64,000 bases of DNA. Source: a virus. A program made the translations under genes and the position numbers. Each line of letters opens with the position of its first letter. Position 1 is the first letter of the stretch. Location of the stretch: IMG/VR virus record IMGVR_UViG_3300036853_000446, positions 186,001 through 250,000 of that record. One strand, given 5' to 3'. This document shows, piece by piece, positions 1 through 8,006 of this stretch. The notes below the pieces were generated by a model. That model had not been told where the DNA came from. It searched no databases and was given only the letters and a program-made list of their open reading frames with translations.

Positions 1-25
1 TCCTGTTTTGCAGCGACCCGTCTCG

Positions 26-478
26 ATGGCTGCCCTCGAATTTCTCTCGCGGGCGGTTCAGGCTCTCATTGGAAGCCTGCCGCGGGTTGCTCTCGAGCCG
101 CCTGGGTGGTTCCTCGCGCTGGACGAGCGAAATTACCCGTCCGTGGCAACCAAGTCGTTCCGCAGGAAGGAGAAGGGGGCGTGGCTTCGCGCCCGAGCCC
201 TCCTGCATCAGATGCTCACGCGCGAGCAGCGCTGGAGTCTTCGGGCCTCGGGCGGCTTCCAAGTCCAGGGGCAAGACGGGCGCACCTACGAGGTCAGCAA
301 GACCGCGGTGCGGCTCATCGTGGATGGGAAACCGCGCGTTTCCTACTGCATCCACCCTAAAGAGCGTTTGCCAGCCTATGACGTCATGCTGGCGCAGAAG
401 CTTTTACTCGAGAGCAACGTCCAGCATTTTCTCGCTACCGCCAACGCGCGCGACCTCGACGCCGCTCGAGCTGGATGA
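26..478 (+). CDS. Conserved hypothetical protein near left edge
   Basis: Function unknown. The reading frame is open to the left edge; I chose ATG 26 (MAALEFLSRA), but the frame could continue upstream through TTG 8. The C-terminal half has a compact pattern (LTREQRWSLRASGGF, then YCIHP, then DVMLAQKLLLES and FLATAN) that I associate with small phage and prophage orphans. There is no membrane segment or Cys cluster. The next 53 codons in the same frame, after the TGA, still look like protein; see the ParB-like remnant. Confidence 0.6.
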   Translation: MAALEFLSRAVQALIGSLPRVALEPPGWFLALDERNYPSVATKSFRRKEKGAWLRARALLHQMLTREQRWSLRASGGFQVQGQDGRTYEVSKTAVRLIVDGKPRVSYCIHPKERLPAYDVMLAQKLLLESNVQHFLATANARDLDAARAG

Positions 479-637
479 TGGCCCAGCATTTGCTTTAATG
501 ACTCCACGTTTGAATCACCGGCGCCCCTCGTCTTGATCAAGAAGGGTGAACCGCCCTATCTGATCGGCGGCAATACGCGGCTGATGGCGTCGCGCGCGTT
601 CGGAGCCAAGCCGAAGGTCTTAATGATTCGAGTCTAA
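479..637 (+). pseudogene. ParB/sulfiredoxin-like C-terminal remnant
   Basis: The frame of the preceding gene continues after its TGA and reads APLVLIKKGEPPYLIGGNTR, then LMASRAFGAKPKVLMIRV and TAA. The GGNTRLMASRAFG core resembles the DGNHRL(A)AA-ALG signature of ParB/Srx-fold proteins. No ATG or GTG lies upstream in frame, so this is probably the tail of a gene whose front was lost, or a readthrough extension. It lacks the N-terminal half of the fold. Confidence 0.45.
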
Positions 638-650
638 ACCTCATGAGCCC

Positions 651-1763
651 CTACTTCCTTTTGGTCGGCTCGGGCTTTTTGGCGTCGGCTTCCACAGCGA
701 GGGTTTCGGCAGCGGTCGAAATCGAAGCGGCGGCCTGTGCAATCGAATCGGCGGCCTGTGCAATAGACTCTGCCGCCTCGGTGCGGCCCGCTATATTGTC
801 CGCTCGAGGTGGCTTGTTCGCCTTGAGCTTGGCTGTAGCAGGGCCCACTTTCACTTTAGCGGGGCCCACTAAGGTTGGCTCCGCCCTTATGACGGACGTC
901 ACCGCGACAGGTTCCACTGTGATCGGCTTTACCACCTTGGCGGGCTCAGTCCTTATGGTCGGCGCCACTGCGGCGGGCGCCACTGCGACGGGCTCCACTG
1001 CGACGGGCTTGACCACCTTGGTGGGCTCTGCCCTTATGGTCGGCTCCACCACGGCGGGCTCCACTGCGACGGGCTCAACCACGGCGGGCTCCCGGGTCCA
1101 GCCTCCGGAAATCTGTAGCGAGGCATCTTCCTCGTTGTCCTGATTCCAACGACGGAGCACGGCGTTCGACAGCTTGACGGTTTCCGCGTGGATACTGTCC
1201 TCGACGTTCTGGGACCACGTGCCCAGGATGGCCAATCCAATGATGGACACGATTGCCGTGAACAAGCCGAACGCGGTGCAGTTCATGGCTTCGGAGATAC
1301 CCTCAGCGAGGATCCTCGATTTTTGCGTGTAGTCTACGCTCTCGGCACCCACGGAACCAAACGATTTTATGAGCCCCAGGATGGTCCCAAAGAGTCCGGA
1401 AAGCATTGCGAGATTCGCATAGAGGGCGAGGTACCGCACGCCCCGATGGATGAGCGGCAGCTCGTACAGCGCCACCTCGTCCATCCCCGCTTCGAAGGCT
1501 TTGATTCCGCGGGAGGCTCTCGCGAGTCCGCCGCGGGTGATGCGCCCAAGGGGCGTCTTGGCGGCTGCAGCAAGTCGAATGGCTCGGCTCCAGTCGCCGG
1601 CCTCGACGAGCTTCGTAATCGTTGCCGTAAAAACGTTGACCTCCTGATATGCCGAGAACAAGTAGAGGGTCTTCCAACAGAAGCCGTAAGCCACGGCGCC
1701 GAGCCAGAAAAGAATGGGCCACATCGCCCAGCCTCCCGCCCTGAAATGCTCGAGGAGGGTCAT
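651..1763 (-). CDS. MotA/TolQ/ExbB proton-channel family protein with repeat tail
   Basis: This is an inner-membrane protein of the TolQ/ExbB family, which uses the proton gradient to energise TonB- or TolA-like partners. Three membrane segments are visible at about residues 11-35, 113-136 and 160-183, with the family's long cytoplasmic loop between the first two. From about residue 225 there is an added 145-aa tail built of degenerate Val/Glu/Pro/Ala repeats (PVAVEPAVVEP type), then an Ala-rich helix and a basic end. Its ATG overlaps the dcd stop (ATGA), so the two are co-transcribed. No ExbD or TonB partner is in the window. Confidence 0.85.
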   Translation of the reverse strand: MTLLEHFRAGGWAMWPILFWLGAVAYGFCWKTLYLFSAYQEVNVFTATITKLVEAGDWSRAIRLAAAAKTPLGRITRGGLARASRGIKAFEAGMDEVALYELPLIHRGVRYLALYANLAMLSGLFGTILGLIKSFGSVGAESVDYTQKSRILAEGISEAMNCTAFGLFTAIVSIIGLAILGTWSQNVEDSIHAETVKLSNAVLRRWNQDNEEDASLQISGGWTREPAVVEPVAVEPAVVEPTIRAEPTKVVKPVAVEPVAVAPAAVAPTIRTEPAKVVKPITVEPVAVTSVIRAEPTLVGPAKVKVGPATAKLKANKPPRADNIAGRTEAAESIAQAADSIAQAAASISTAAETLAVEADAKKPEPTKRK

Positions 1764-2458
1764 ATCTCGAGAGCGTCCAGAAGCTCGCGGGCAAGATCCG
1801 CGTCGTCGACCGGCGAGGGCCGGGTATCGTAACCGCTTTCATGAAGCCGCGAGCCCACGGCGCCCCGGGCGTTGTCCCCCGTGTAGTGGCCCTCGTAGAG
1901 CAAGGGCTCTCCGACGATCGTGTGAAACCTGACCTGGCAGAAACGCATTTTCGGGAAGACCCGCACTGGGATCTGCGCCGTCACCTCCAGCGTGAACTGA
2001 CCGTTGAAGCCCGGGTCTCCGTAGCCCGCCGTGTGATGGATGAGAATGAAGCAGCGGCCAAGGCTCGATTTGCCGTCGACGATCGACACGTAGTGGTCGG
2101 TGTGTATGCGCTCGGCCGTGTGCATCAGATAGCAGATGCCGGGTTTGAGCACCCAGCCGATCGCGGGGTCGATCGTTCGCGTCACCGTCGGCCACGCCGC
2201 CCGCGTGTCCCAGATGACCTCGGGGTAGGTCACGACTCGACCCGACACCGCCCTGTATTCACGGCCATCAACCGAGGGCCGCTTGCAGTCACCTTCCTTG
2301 AAAGTCCCCTCGTAGAGGGTCACCCGATCCCCGAGCGTGAGATCGACGGACGCCGGGTTGACGCGCTTCGGGTTGAATGGATCAATCTCGATTCGCCCGG
2401 CGTCGATCTGTTTACGGATTTCAGGGCCCGTCAGGATGCCTTGAGCAGCAGGATTCAT
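1760..2458 (-). CDS. dcd: dCTP deaminase / dUTPase-fold protein
   Basis: Trimeric dUTPase-fold enzyme expected to convert dCTP to dUTP, possibly on to dUMP as in bifunctional archaeal enzymes. DGKSSLGR sits at residues 128-135, HHTAGYGDPGFNG at 141-153, and the presumed catalytic Glu at 158 (GQFTLEV). The 232 aa exceed the usual 190-205, with an insert near residues 50-95. The start is fixed by a CGGTGTA motif 12 nt upstream. It heads an operon with the ExbB-like gene. Nucleotide-pool enzymes of this kind are common in large phages. Confidence 0.9.
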   Translation of the reverse strand: MNPAAQGILTGPEIRKQIDAGRIEIDPFNPKRVNPASVDLTLGDRVTLYEGTFKEGDCKRPSVDGREYRAVSGRVVTYPEVIWDTRAAWPTVTRTIDPAIGWVLKPGICYLMHTAERIHTDHYVSIVDGKSSLGRCFILIHHTAGYGDPGFNGQFTLEVTAQIPVRVFPKMRFCQVRFHTIVGEPLLYEGHYTGDNARGAVGSRLHESGYDTRPSPVDDADLARELLDALEI

Positions 2459-2470
2459 GATCCGTGTCTC

Positions 2471-2476
2471 TACACC
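2471..2476 (-). promoter_or_regulatory. Motif A (CCGGTGTAG) upstream of dcd
   Basis: GGTGTA on the minus strand ends 12 nt before the dcd ATG. A GATAAAC sequence lies about 14 nt further upstream and could be a weak -35. There is no Shine-Dalgarno between motif and start. Confidence 0.6.
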
Positions 2477-2497
2477 GGAGGCTCACGCTGACGTTTA

Positions 2498-3880
2498 TCA
2501 GTGATTCCTGAACTGCCAATCTTGGACAATGGCACCCTCAGCCGGCAATGGCCTTTCTTTCCAATCGGCGATGAGCCTCTCGAGCGGTTTAATATCCGAG
2601 GCCATCGACTTGATCATGTCGGGAAACTTACGCTTTGCAGTTTCAACGCCCTTATTCCACCCGCGGTCACCAAGCCTGACGAGCGAGCGAACATCGCCGG
2701 GCACCACAAAAAGGATATCGAGAGTTCCAGCATCAATCTGAGCCAGTAACTCTCGAAGCTTCTCCTGTTGCAAGATGAGGACTTTCACGAGGTGCTTGGT
2801 CCCTTCGGGGGATAACTCAAACGGCGGAAAGCCCGCACTAATGCAGTTGCCCTGGATGCTTCCCCACCCCGGTCGGGTGAAGCCATGATTCACTACGGTC
2901 GGGAGACCTCCCGACGCTTTCAGCTTGACGTTACGGAAGCATCCTCCACATGACCCAGTGTTGTTCCTGGTCCGTTGTGCGCCCGGCTGATGCTCCTCCA
3001 TTCCGAGAGCATCGAGTACCTGTTTACTGAAGCTCGTCTCCTTTTTAAGCCAAGTGACGTAACCGAAGCTCCGAATAAACTTGGTAGCTGGCTTGGGTCC
3101 AAGCTTTGCCAAGTTACGGAAATCTCCTTGTTTGATCGACCGCCGCCACACATTATGCTCAGGTAGGACCTCGAATGTCTTGCCCTCAGGCGACGTTATT
3201 CTGAAGCCGGCGGCGCCGACCCACAACTTGAACTCGAATCCCGTCGCTTCGGGTCCCGCACCGGGAGCCGCACGAACGTCGGTGATATCCATGACGTAAA
3301 TTGCATCCGCGCGGGGCGAGACGGGCAGGCTCGCTACTTCATGCTTTCTCGCGTACGCATGCAATTCGGCCACTTCGGCAGCCACTTTTGACACAAAATC
3401 GGTTTCGTACAGAACATGTACGATTCCGATGCACGGTTCTATGTTCCAACCCCCGAGATGGTCGAGAACCTTCTTTAGCTTGCCGATGCTTTCGATCGGG
3501 GTCGTCACACCCTTACGGAGCTTCAGCAGGATGGCCTCCATGTCGTCGGCAGCCTGGATGTACTGCTCGGCGACGCGGGCCCCGATGAGATCGATGGACT
3601 TCTTGTTCATGGGCATCCAATTCGCACATTTCAGGTAGCGCACGGCGAGCCGTGTTGCGAGCGGAGCCCGTCGGATCTTGAAGAGGGCGATCGTCTTGGT
3701 CTTGTGGGGGCTCTTGTTGAGAGGCTGCAGCTCGACCAACGGGTTACCTCTACCATCGTCATGGAAGGCAACTATTTTTGCGGGCACATTGAGGAATTTG
3801 CCCATCATCACCAAATCCCCGACGTTGAAAAACGCGGCGGCGATGCCCCGGCCATTCTTTTGCTGCCTTGCAGTCCGCAT
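2498..3880 (-). CDS. Hypothetical protein, 460 aa, Cys-cluster
   Basis: I do not recognise a family. From ATG 3880 (MRTARQQ) the protein is about 460 aa; a TTG at 3937 in the same frame would add 19 residues. The N-terminal part (GDLVMMGKFLNVPAKIVAF) could be an SH3-like barrel, and the middle is mixed alpha/beta. A GSCGGCFRNVKL segment near residue 310 resembles half of a metal site. It is monocistronic, divergent from the next gene and not coupled to dcd. Confidence 0.65.
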   Translation of the reverse strand: MRTARQQKNGRGIAAAFFNVGDLVMMGKFLNVPAKIVAFHDDGRGNPLVELQPLNKSPHKTKTIALFKIRRAPLATRLAVRYLKCANWMPMNKKSIDLIGARVAEQYIQAADDMEAILLKLRKGVTTPIESIGKLKKVLDHLGGWNIEPCIGIVHVLYETDFVSKVAAEVAELHAYARKHEVASLPVSPRADAIYVMDITDVRAAPGAGPEATGFEFKLWVGAAGFRITSPEGKTFEVLPEHNVWRRSIKQGDFRNLAKLGPKPATKFIRSFGYVTWLKKETSFSKQVLDALGMEEHQPGAQRTRNNTGSCGGCFRNVKLKASGGLPTVVNHGFTRPGWGSIQGNCISAGFPPFELSPEGTKHLVKVLILQQEKLRELLAQIDAGTLDILFVVPGDVRSLVRLGDRGWNKGVETAKRKFPDMIKSMASDIKPLERLIADWKERPLPAEGAIVQDWQFRNH

Positions 3881-3948
3881 TGCATTCGGGCCGGGCCAAA
3901 AGTAAATCCGCGAGAATGAGGCACTCGCGACCCCCAACGGTCGTCACC

Positions 3949-4290
3949 ATGCGAATGATCCAGAATCCCGACGTCTGGCGCGAAGCGAACATCTCGGCGC
4001 TCGACGGTGTCGATCCTGATGTCTACGACCGAATCCGGTCGACCCCCGGGGCCCACCCCGATGACCTCCTCGATCAACGAGGCGTTCACGTCAAAGCCGT
4101 CTTCGAAACGAAGCGCTACAGTTTTGTGCACTTCGGAGTCCTCATCAAATTCAGGGGCGCTCCGTTGCATTGGCGTACGCCGGGCTACGAAACGGTCGCC
4201 GACGAGGTCGTAGTCGTCTCGACCACGGATAAAGAGACCGTCTGGTTTGGCAGCGTCGAGCAGTACCTCGAGATGTGGTGCGCCGATTGA
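3949..4290 (+). CDS. Hypothetical protein, 113 aa
   Basis: Unrecognised protein with coherent composition: GVHVKAVFETKRYSFVHFGV, then VADEVVVVSTTDKETVWFGS, suggesting a beta-rich fold. I chose ATG 3949 (MRMIQNP); ATG 3916 in the same frame is possible and would run closer to the divergent gene. It is followed after 20 nt by a second small plus-strand gene that has its own upstream motif. Confidence 0.6.
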   Translation: MRMIQNPDVWREANISALDGVDPDVYDRIRSTPGAHPDDLLDQRGVHVKAVFETKRYSFVHFGVLIKFRGAPLHWRTPGYETVADEVVVVSTTDKETVWFGSVEQYLEMWCAD

Positions 4291-4291
4291 C

Positions 4292-4297
4292 GGTGTA
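4292..4297 (+). promoter_or_regulatory. Motif A upstream of the 4311 gene
   Basis: ACGGTGTAAG lies 13 nt before ATG 4311, just after the stop of the previous gene, so the downstream gene probably has its own transcript. Confidence 0.55.
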
Positions 4298-4310
4298 AGA
4301 GCGGACGGTG

Positions 4311-4601
4311 ATGGGGTCCATCGTCGTCGTTCACCAACTCGAAGGTGGCTACCGCAGACGGTGGGTCTTCGAGTGGCACGGCCGAGACGTCGTCCTCTTG
4401 CGCTACCACCTCGAGCGTCGCGAGGGCAAAGGCCACCGACTCGTCGAATTCTTCGACGGCCAGGATGCCGGCGACTACGGCAACTGGAAATGGCTCGAGG
4501 AGTCCGAAGTGCCCTGGGACGAGGAGCTTCAGGGTGAGGTCGGACTGGCCATCATCAGCAGGCTACGGATCAGAAGGCCGAGCGAGAGCCGCGACGGCTA
4601 G
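4311..4601 (+). CDS. Hypothetical protein, 96 aa
   Basis: Small basic-acidic protein of unknown function, with WVFEWHGRDVVLLRYHLERR and HRLVEFFDGQDAGDYGNWKW. ATG 4311 is preferred over GTG 4308 because of the motif 13 nt upstream. The next gene begins 25 nt after the stop on the same strand. Confidence 0.65.
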   Translation: MGSIVVVHQLEGGYRRRWVFEWHGRDVVLLRYHLERREGKGHRLVEFFDGQDAGDYGNWKWLEESEVPWDEELQGEVGLAIISRLRIRRPSESRDG

Positions 4602-4626
4602 AGTTCTTATCAAGGTCACCCATCGT

Positions 4627-5136
4627 ATGATCGACGCGCATGAAATAGTCCCGCTTCTCTGGCAAGGTTCAAAGCCCAAACCCGGGCGCGAGATAGCCGA
4701 TGCGGGCTTCGATGTCCTCGTGTTCTGCGCGCGAGATCACCAACCCTCGCCGGCCTCCTTCCCCGGGCTCGAGGTCATTCTCGCCCCGAACGATGATCAT
4801 ACTTTCCTCACGAAAGACGACTTGGCCGTGGCTGTCAGCACGGCGACTCGGGTGGCCAAGCGTCTCTTGTCGGGAAAAAAGATCCTCGTGACCTGTTACG
4901 CGGGGATCAACCGCTCCGGTCTCGTCGTCGCGCTGACGCTACACAAGGCCTTCGGCTACTCGGGACGGAGCTGCATCGAGCTGGTGAGGCAGCGTCGAAA
5001 GTTCGAAGATGGGGACGTGGCCCTCACCAACACGTTCTTTGTCGAGGCCTTGCTCAAACTACCGGGCCAAGATTTGGTCGTCACCCCAAATATTTGCATC
5101 TCGGATCACCGAGGTCACCGCGGGTTGATTGTGTGA
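4627..5136 (+). CDS. Dual-specificity protein phosphatase-like
   Basis: 169-aa protein of the cysteine phosphatase superfamily. The P-loop reads VTCYAGINRSG, giving C90 and R96 of CX5R, with a possible general-acid Asp in APNDDH (residues 53-58). The upstream open frame (from 4345) is not protein-like, so ATG 4627 is the start. The His before the catalytic Cys in most family members is Thr here, which is tolerated in atypical enzymes. The substrate (protein, RNA cap or nucleotide) cannot be told. Confidence 0.8.
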   Translation: MIDAHEIVPLLWQGSKPKPGREIADAGFDVLVFCARDHQPSPASFPGLEVILAPNDDHTFLTKDDLAVAVSTATRVAKRLLSGKKILVTCYAGINRSGLVVALTLHKAFGYSGRSCIELVRQRRKFEDGDVALTNTFFVEALLKLPGQDLVVTPNICISDHRGHRGLIV

Positions 5137-5183
5137 TTTCACGGGGTTCTCTCGAACCGATCTGTGGATAACCCGTTTCCACT

Positions 5184-5210
5184 AGATCAAACTTCACAGG
5201 TTTCGTAATA
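5184..5210 (+). promoter_or_regulatory. Promoter-like element (GATCAAA ... CGTAATAG)
   Basis: AGATCAAA followed 12 nt later by CGTAATAG, ending 8 nt before ATG 5219. It resembles motif B, but the spacer is shorter. Confidence 0.4.
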
Positions 5211-5218
5211 GGTGGATC

Positions 5219-5473
5219 ATGCGGAGCGCAGTCCAGACCCCTCGCATGTATCGATCCACCCTGCTCATGTCGATAGAGGACGCGATCGCCCACGTCGACG
5301 GCTGCGGCGCCCGTCACGTGGCGGGCGCGTGCGGTGGACTCTACGTTTGCAACTCGTGTGGCCGCACCATCGGGCGCTGCCACTCGGAGCCGGACATGCC
5401 GGCCGTTTGTGTCCTCTGCCGAGCCCGATACCTGAGAGCGTGGTCACTCAACGATGCGAAAATCACGGGCTAG
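5219..5473 (+). CDS. Zinc-ribbon small protein
   Basis: 84 aa with Cys pairs (GACGGLYVCNSCG, then H and VCVLC) consistent with one or two zinc knuckles. No enzymatic domain. The start is supported by the promoter-like element 8 nt upstream; MYRSTLL at 5246 is an alternative. Its 3' end overlaps the convergent minus-strand gene by about 30 nt. Confidence 0.65.
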   Translation: MRSAVQTPRMYRSTLLMSIEDAIAHVDGCGARHVAGACGGLYVCNSCGRTIGRCHSEPDMPAVCVLCRARYLRAWSLNDAKITG

Positions 5474-5608
5474 GTAGATAAAGTCCTCACCACTGTCGTC
5501 TACAATTCTGAGTCGACCTTCCGCCTCATGTTTAGGGTCCGGCAGCACCCGGTATTTCTTACCCTCTGTCAGGTCCACATCGTCCCCTAGTAAGCAGATG
5601 GCGTGCAG
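5444..5608 (-). CDS. Small SH3-like protein (GEDFIYLA type)
   Basis: 54 aa ending in GRLRIVDDSGEDFIYLARDF, a pattern I know from small phage and bacterial orphans (VDDSGEDYLYP-like), likely a beta barrel. No ATG, GTG or TTG is in frame near the conserved beginning. The best candidate is CTG 5608 (LHAICLLGDDVDL) after AGAG; an ATG at 5719 would overlap the upstream gene by about 100 nt. The start is therefore uncertain. Confidence 0.5.
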   Translation of the reverse strand: MHAICLLGDDVDLTEGKKYRVLPDPKHEAEGRLRIVDDSGEDFIYLARDFRIVE

Positions 5609-5615
5609 TGCACTC

Positions 5616-5975
5616 TTATTTCTTGACCTTGAATTCGTATCGACCGCGGCCGGCCCATTCGATCCAGTGGACCTCTGCGGCGGTTTGCGTTTTGCCGTCG
5701 TCGTATCTGACGTTGGCATTGCCTTTCCATTTCGTCCATTCATTGGCTTCCCCACCGTACTTGGCAGCCTTCTACGCGGCGTCTCTAAAGGGCTTGATTT
5801 CTTCGCGATGAGTGACCTTGCTTGTGACGATAAAGCCTCTTGGTTTTCCGTGGGCAAGCTCGCCGCGATACTGCTTAGGTGGTTTGGGTCGCTTCGTTTT
5901 CGGGTCATCGGAGGGATCTTGCGCGGCGAGAAATCTCTTTGTAACGCGGTACGCGAGATTGTCATAACGTCTCAC
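5616..5975 (-). pseudogene. 119-codon gene interrupted by in-frame amber
   Basis: From ATG 5975 the frame reads MRRYDNLAYRVTKRFLAAQD... to a TAG at 5774-5772, then continues as protein-like sequence (KYGGEANEWTKWKGNANVRY, later VHWIEWAGRGRYEFKVKK) to TAA 5616. Both halves look like one small basic beta-rich protein. TAG is used as an ordinary stop elsewhere in the window, so global amber recoding is unlikely. A nonsense mutation, sequencing error or local readthrough remain. The start MRRYDNLAYRVTKRFL resembles the VAARYL leaders of other proteins here. Confidence 0.55.
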
Positions 5976-6099
5976 ACAACGGACGCATCAACAAACGCCT
6001 TATTGTAACACAAAACGGAGTGCAACGCCGCTTCCCGATCGCAACCTCGAAAACTATCGTAGCTCGTAACTTTCGCAACTATTCAGTAACGGCTTGGCA

Positions 6100-6606
6100 A
6101 TGACCATCCAGTACGTCGTGGGGGACGCGACCCGTCCGCAGGGGCCCGGACCCAAAGTTCTCGTCCACTGCGTGAACGACATCGGCAAGTTTGGCGCGGG
6201 TTTCGCTCTGGCCATCAACTCCCGCTGGTCTCGAGTTGCGGAGTCGTATCGGGAGTGGCATCGGACCGGTAGCTCTCCCCTGGTCCTGGGTTTGACGCCG
6301 AGCGCCGAGCCGACAACGGCCTTTCACCTTGGGGCCGTTCAATTCGTCGAGGTCGAACCGAGCCTCTGGGTCGCCAACCTCATCGGGCAGCACAAGACCA
6401 TCAGCGACGGCGAGAAGGTGCCGGTCCGCTACGAGGCACTGGAGATGGGCCTTCAGACGGTCGCGGTATTCTGTGACCGCCAGCAGGCCTCCGTCCACGC
6501 GCCGCGGCTCGGGGCGGGGCTCGCCGGAGGGCGTTGGGACAGGATCGAAGCCCTTCTGAAGCGCACGCTGCGAGGACGATCGGTGACGATTTACACGCTG
6601 CCCTGA
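6100..6606 (+). CDS. Macro-domain protein (Poa1p-like)
   Basis: 168-aa macro domain expected to bind or hydrolyse ADP-ribose derivatives. Visible elements are VVGDAT at the first strand, HCVNDIGKFGAGFALAI (adenine/ribose loop) and PRLGAGLAGGRWDRIEALL (phosphate loop). This pattern fits the ADP-ribose-1''-phosphatase group. That substrate is released by tRNA 2'-phosphotransferase and cyclic-phosphate chemistry, which may link it to RtcB at 22-23.7 kb (inference). It is surrounded by minus-strand genes. Confidence 0.85.
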   Translation: MTIQYVVGDATRPQGPGPKVLVHCVNDIGKFGAGFALAINSRWSRVAESYREWHRTGSSPLVLGLTPSAEPTTAFHLGAVQFVEVEPSLWVANLIGQHKTISDGEKVPVRYEALEMGLQTVAVFCDRQQASVHAPRLGAGLAGGRWDRIEALLKRTLRGRSVTIYTLP

Positions 6607-6753
6607 CCCGACCGTTGCATGAGAAATCTTCTAACCACAACCTTTGCAATCTCCTCGTCCACCTTCGCTAGGCGCATCGCGGGTTTTCCATAGAGCGTAT
6701 GCTCTGAAGCCGAACGCTCATCGACTATGCGCCGTAGAGATCCGCAAACACCA

Positions 6754-7128
6754 TCACGCACTCTTCTTCGCGCGTTTCTTTGTTGCCGTGCGACTCGCCA
6801 TGGGTCCACGTTCCAGAGCTTCGGGCGTAGGACGGGTGAAGAGAAATTCTGCTACGATGACACGAAGTAGCGCGTGGAGCGTTATCATGCGATGAGAAGC
6901 CTCGGCTTCGAGTTGATCCCACACATCGTTGGTGAATCGGAGCGATCGAGTCGAGGTACCAATCGCCTTGTTTCCCTTCGGCGGCCGTCCACGGACTGCT
7001 CGTGTGAACGCCAGAGCGTTTGCACGGCCCTCAACCCCGTGCCCGAAGGTGCGCGTGGCGTCCCCTTCGTTATCGGCCTGCAACGCTTCTAGTCGCTTTG
7101 CGGTGGGATCCTTGTCATCAACCTTCAT
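6754..7128 (-). CDS. BrnA-like antitoxin
   Basis: 124 aa (MKVDDKDPTAKRLEAL start) with a ribbon-helix-helix-like C-terminal region: TSTRSLRFTNDVWDQLEAEA then LHALLRVIVAEFLF. A basic Lys/Arg tail follows. It overlaps the end of brnT by 11 nt, the standard toxin-first order. It is expected to neutralise BrnT and repress the operon. It is longer than typical BrnA, with a disordered N-terminus. Confidence 0.7.
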   Translation of the reverse strand: MKVDDKDPTAKRLEALQADNEGDATRTFGHGVEGRANALAFTRAVRGRPPKGNKAIGTSTRSLRFTNDVWDQLEAEASHRMITLHALLRVIVAEFLFTRPTPEALERGPMASRTATKKRAKKSA

Positions 7129-7399
7129 AACGTTTCCTTTGCGAGGGCGTGGCAACCCACGCGGTGATGATCTCAGCGTGTTCGTTGTCGACAATCTCGA
7201 CCGTGACGACATACAGCAGCCTTTCGTGGTCTGAGTACCCGATGAAGTTCATCCGCTCGGGGTGACGCAAATTTGGCTCGAAGTAGACGTCCGGATCGTT
7301 GTACGCGGTCTCGGCTTCCTCGAATGAAACGCCGTGCTTGCTGAGGTGCTCAGCCGCGTTCTGCTCATCCCAAGTAAACTTCACATTAAAGAGTAACAC
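7118..7399 (-). CDS. brnT: BrnT-like RNase toxin
   Basis: 93 aa, typical for BrnT. The FTWDEQNAAEHLSKHGVSFE start and the TPSQRKRYEG end match the family pattern (F-WDE-KA--N--KHGVSFEEA ... R-A---ERK-Y). Known members are RelE-fold ribonucleases that arrest translation. It is the first gene of a two-gene operon with the antitoxin. The 286 nt upstream, up to groES, contain no convincing gene. Confidence 0.8.
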   Translation of the reverse strand: MLLFNVKFTWDEQNAAEHLSKHGVSFEEAETAYNDPDVYFEPNLRHPERMNFIGYSDHERLLYVVTVEIVDNEHAEIITAWVATPSQRKRYEG

Positions 7400-7669
7400 T
7401 AATTATCGTGGAGAGCAACGTCCGAAGCCAAACGGGCACGAACAGGCCGCCCGGGCCCGAGAGTCCGGTATGCAAGTGCTTGAAATCGTTATATAGAAAG
7501 CGGCAGAAAGGCATAGTCCGCTTCCGACGGGAGTTTCCGACATCTTGGGCCAAAGAGGCCCGTTGGCCTGATTGGGGCCATCGGGGGCCAACCCGAGCGC
7601 GGACGGTTTGGAAGCGACTGACGAACTCGTTGAAGGTCCGCGTTACTCAACTGTCCAATGGATCGACCC

Positions 7670-7675
7670 GGTGTA
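7670..7675 (+). promoter_or_regulatory. Motif A upstream of groES
   Basis: CCCGGTGTA ends 10 nt before the groES ATG. The spacer TTCCCCGGGC has no Shine-Dalgarno and can pair with the preceding CCCGG. Confidence 0.6.
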
Positions 7676-7685
7676 TTCCCCGGGC

Positions 7686-8006
7686 ATGAAGAACTTCGAC
7701 CCAGCCACGATTCGTCCCCTCTGGAACCGCGTCCTCATCGAGGAAGACCCCAAGCCCACCGTGAGCGAGGGCGGAAGCATCATCCTCCCGTCCACGGCGC
7801 GCGACGCCAAATACTTCACGCCCGCGACCGTGCTCGCCGTCGGTCGGGGCAAGCTCCTGAAGAGCGGGAAGCTCGTCGAGATTCCCTTCAGGAAAGGTGA
7901 CCGCGTCGTACTCGGGAAGCGCCAAGGCGTCGAGGTTCATGGCGAGCGCATTCGGATGGTCGACGTCGATACCATCGAAGGTCTGTTAGAGGAAGAATCT
8001 GCGTGA
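7686..8006 (+). CDS. groES: GroES-like co-chaperonin
   Basis: 106-aa Hsp10 fold: RPLWNRVLIEEDP at the N-terminus, a mobile-loop region (VSEGGSIILPSTARD), then ATVLAVGRGKLL and KGDRVVLGKRQGVEV. The start follows motif A by 10 nt. No GroEL is in the window, so it would act with the host chaperonin, like T4 gp31, in folding element-encoded proteins. GTG 8003 of the next gene overlaps the stop by 4 nt. Confidence 0.9.
   Translation: MKNFDPATIRPLWNRVLIEEDPKPTVSEGGSIILPSTARDAKYFTPATVLAVGRGKLLKSGKLVEIPFRKGDRVVLGKRQGVEVHGERIRMVDVDTIEGLLEEESA

Noticed and set aside
6591-6809. 72-aa minus-strand frame after BrnA
   Set aside because: The last 40 residues look protein-like, but it overlaps BrnA in another frame, and neither a start nor a regulatory signal supports it.
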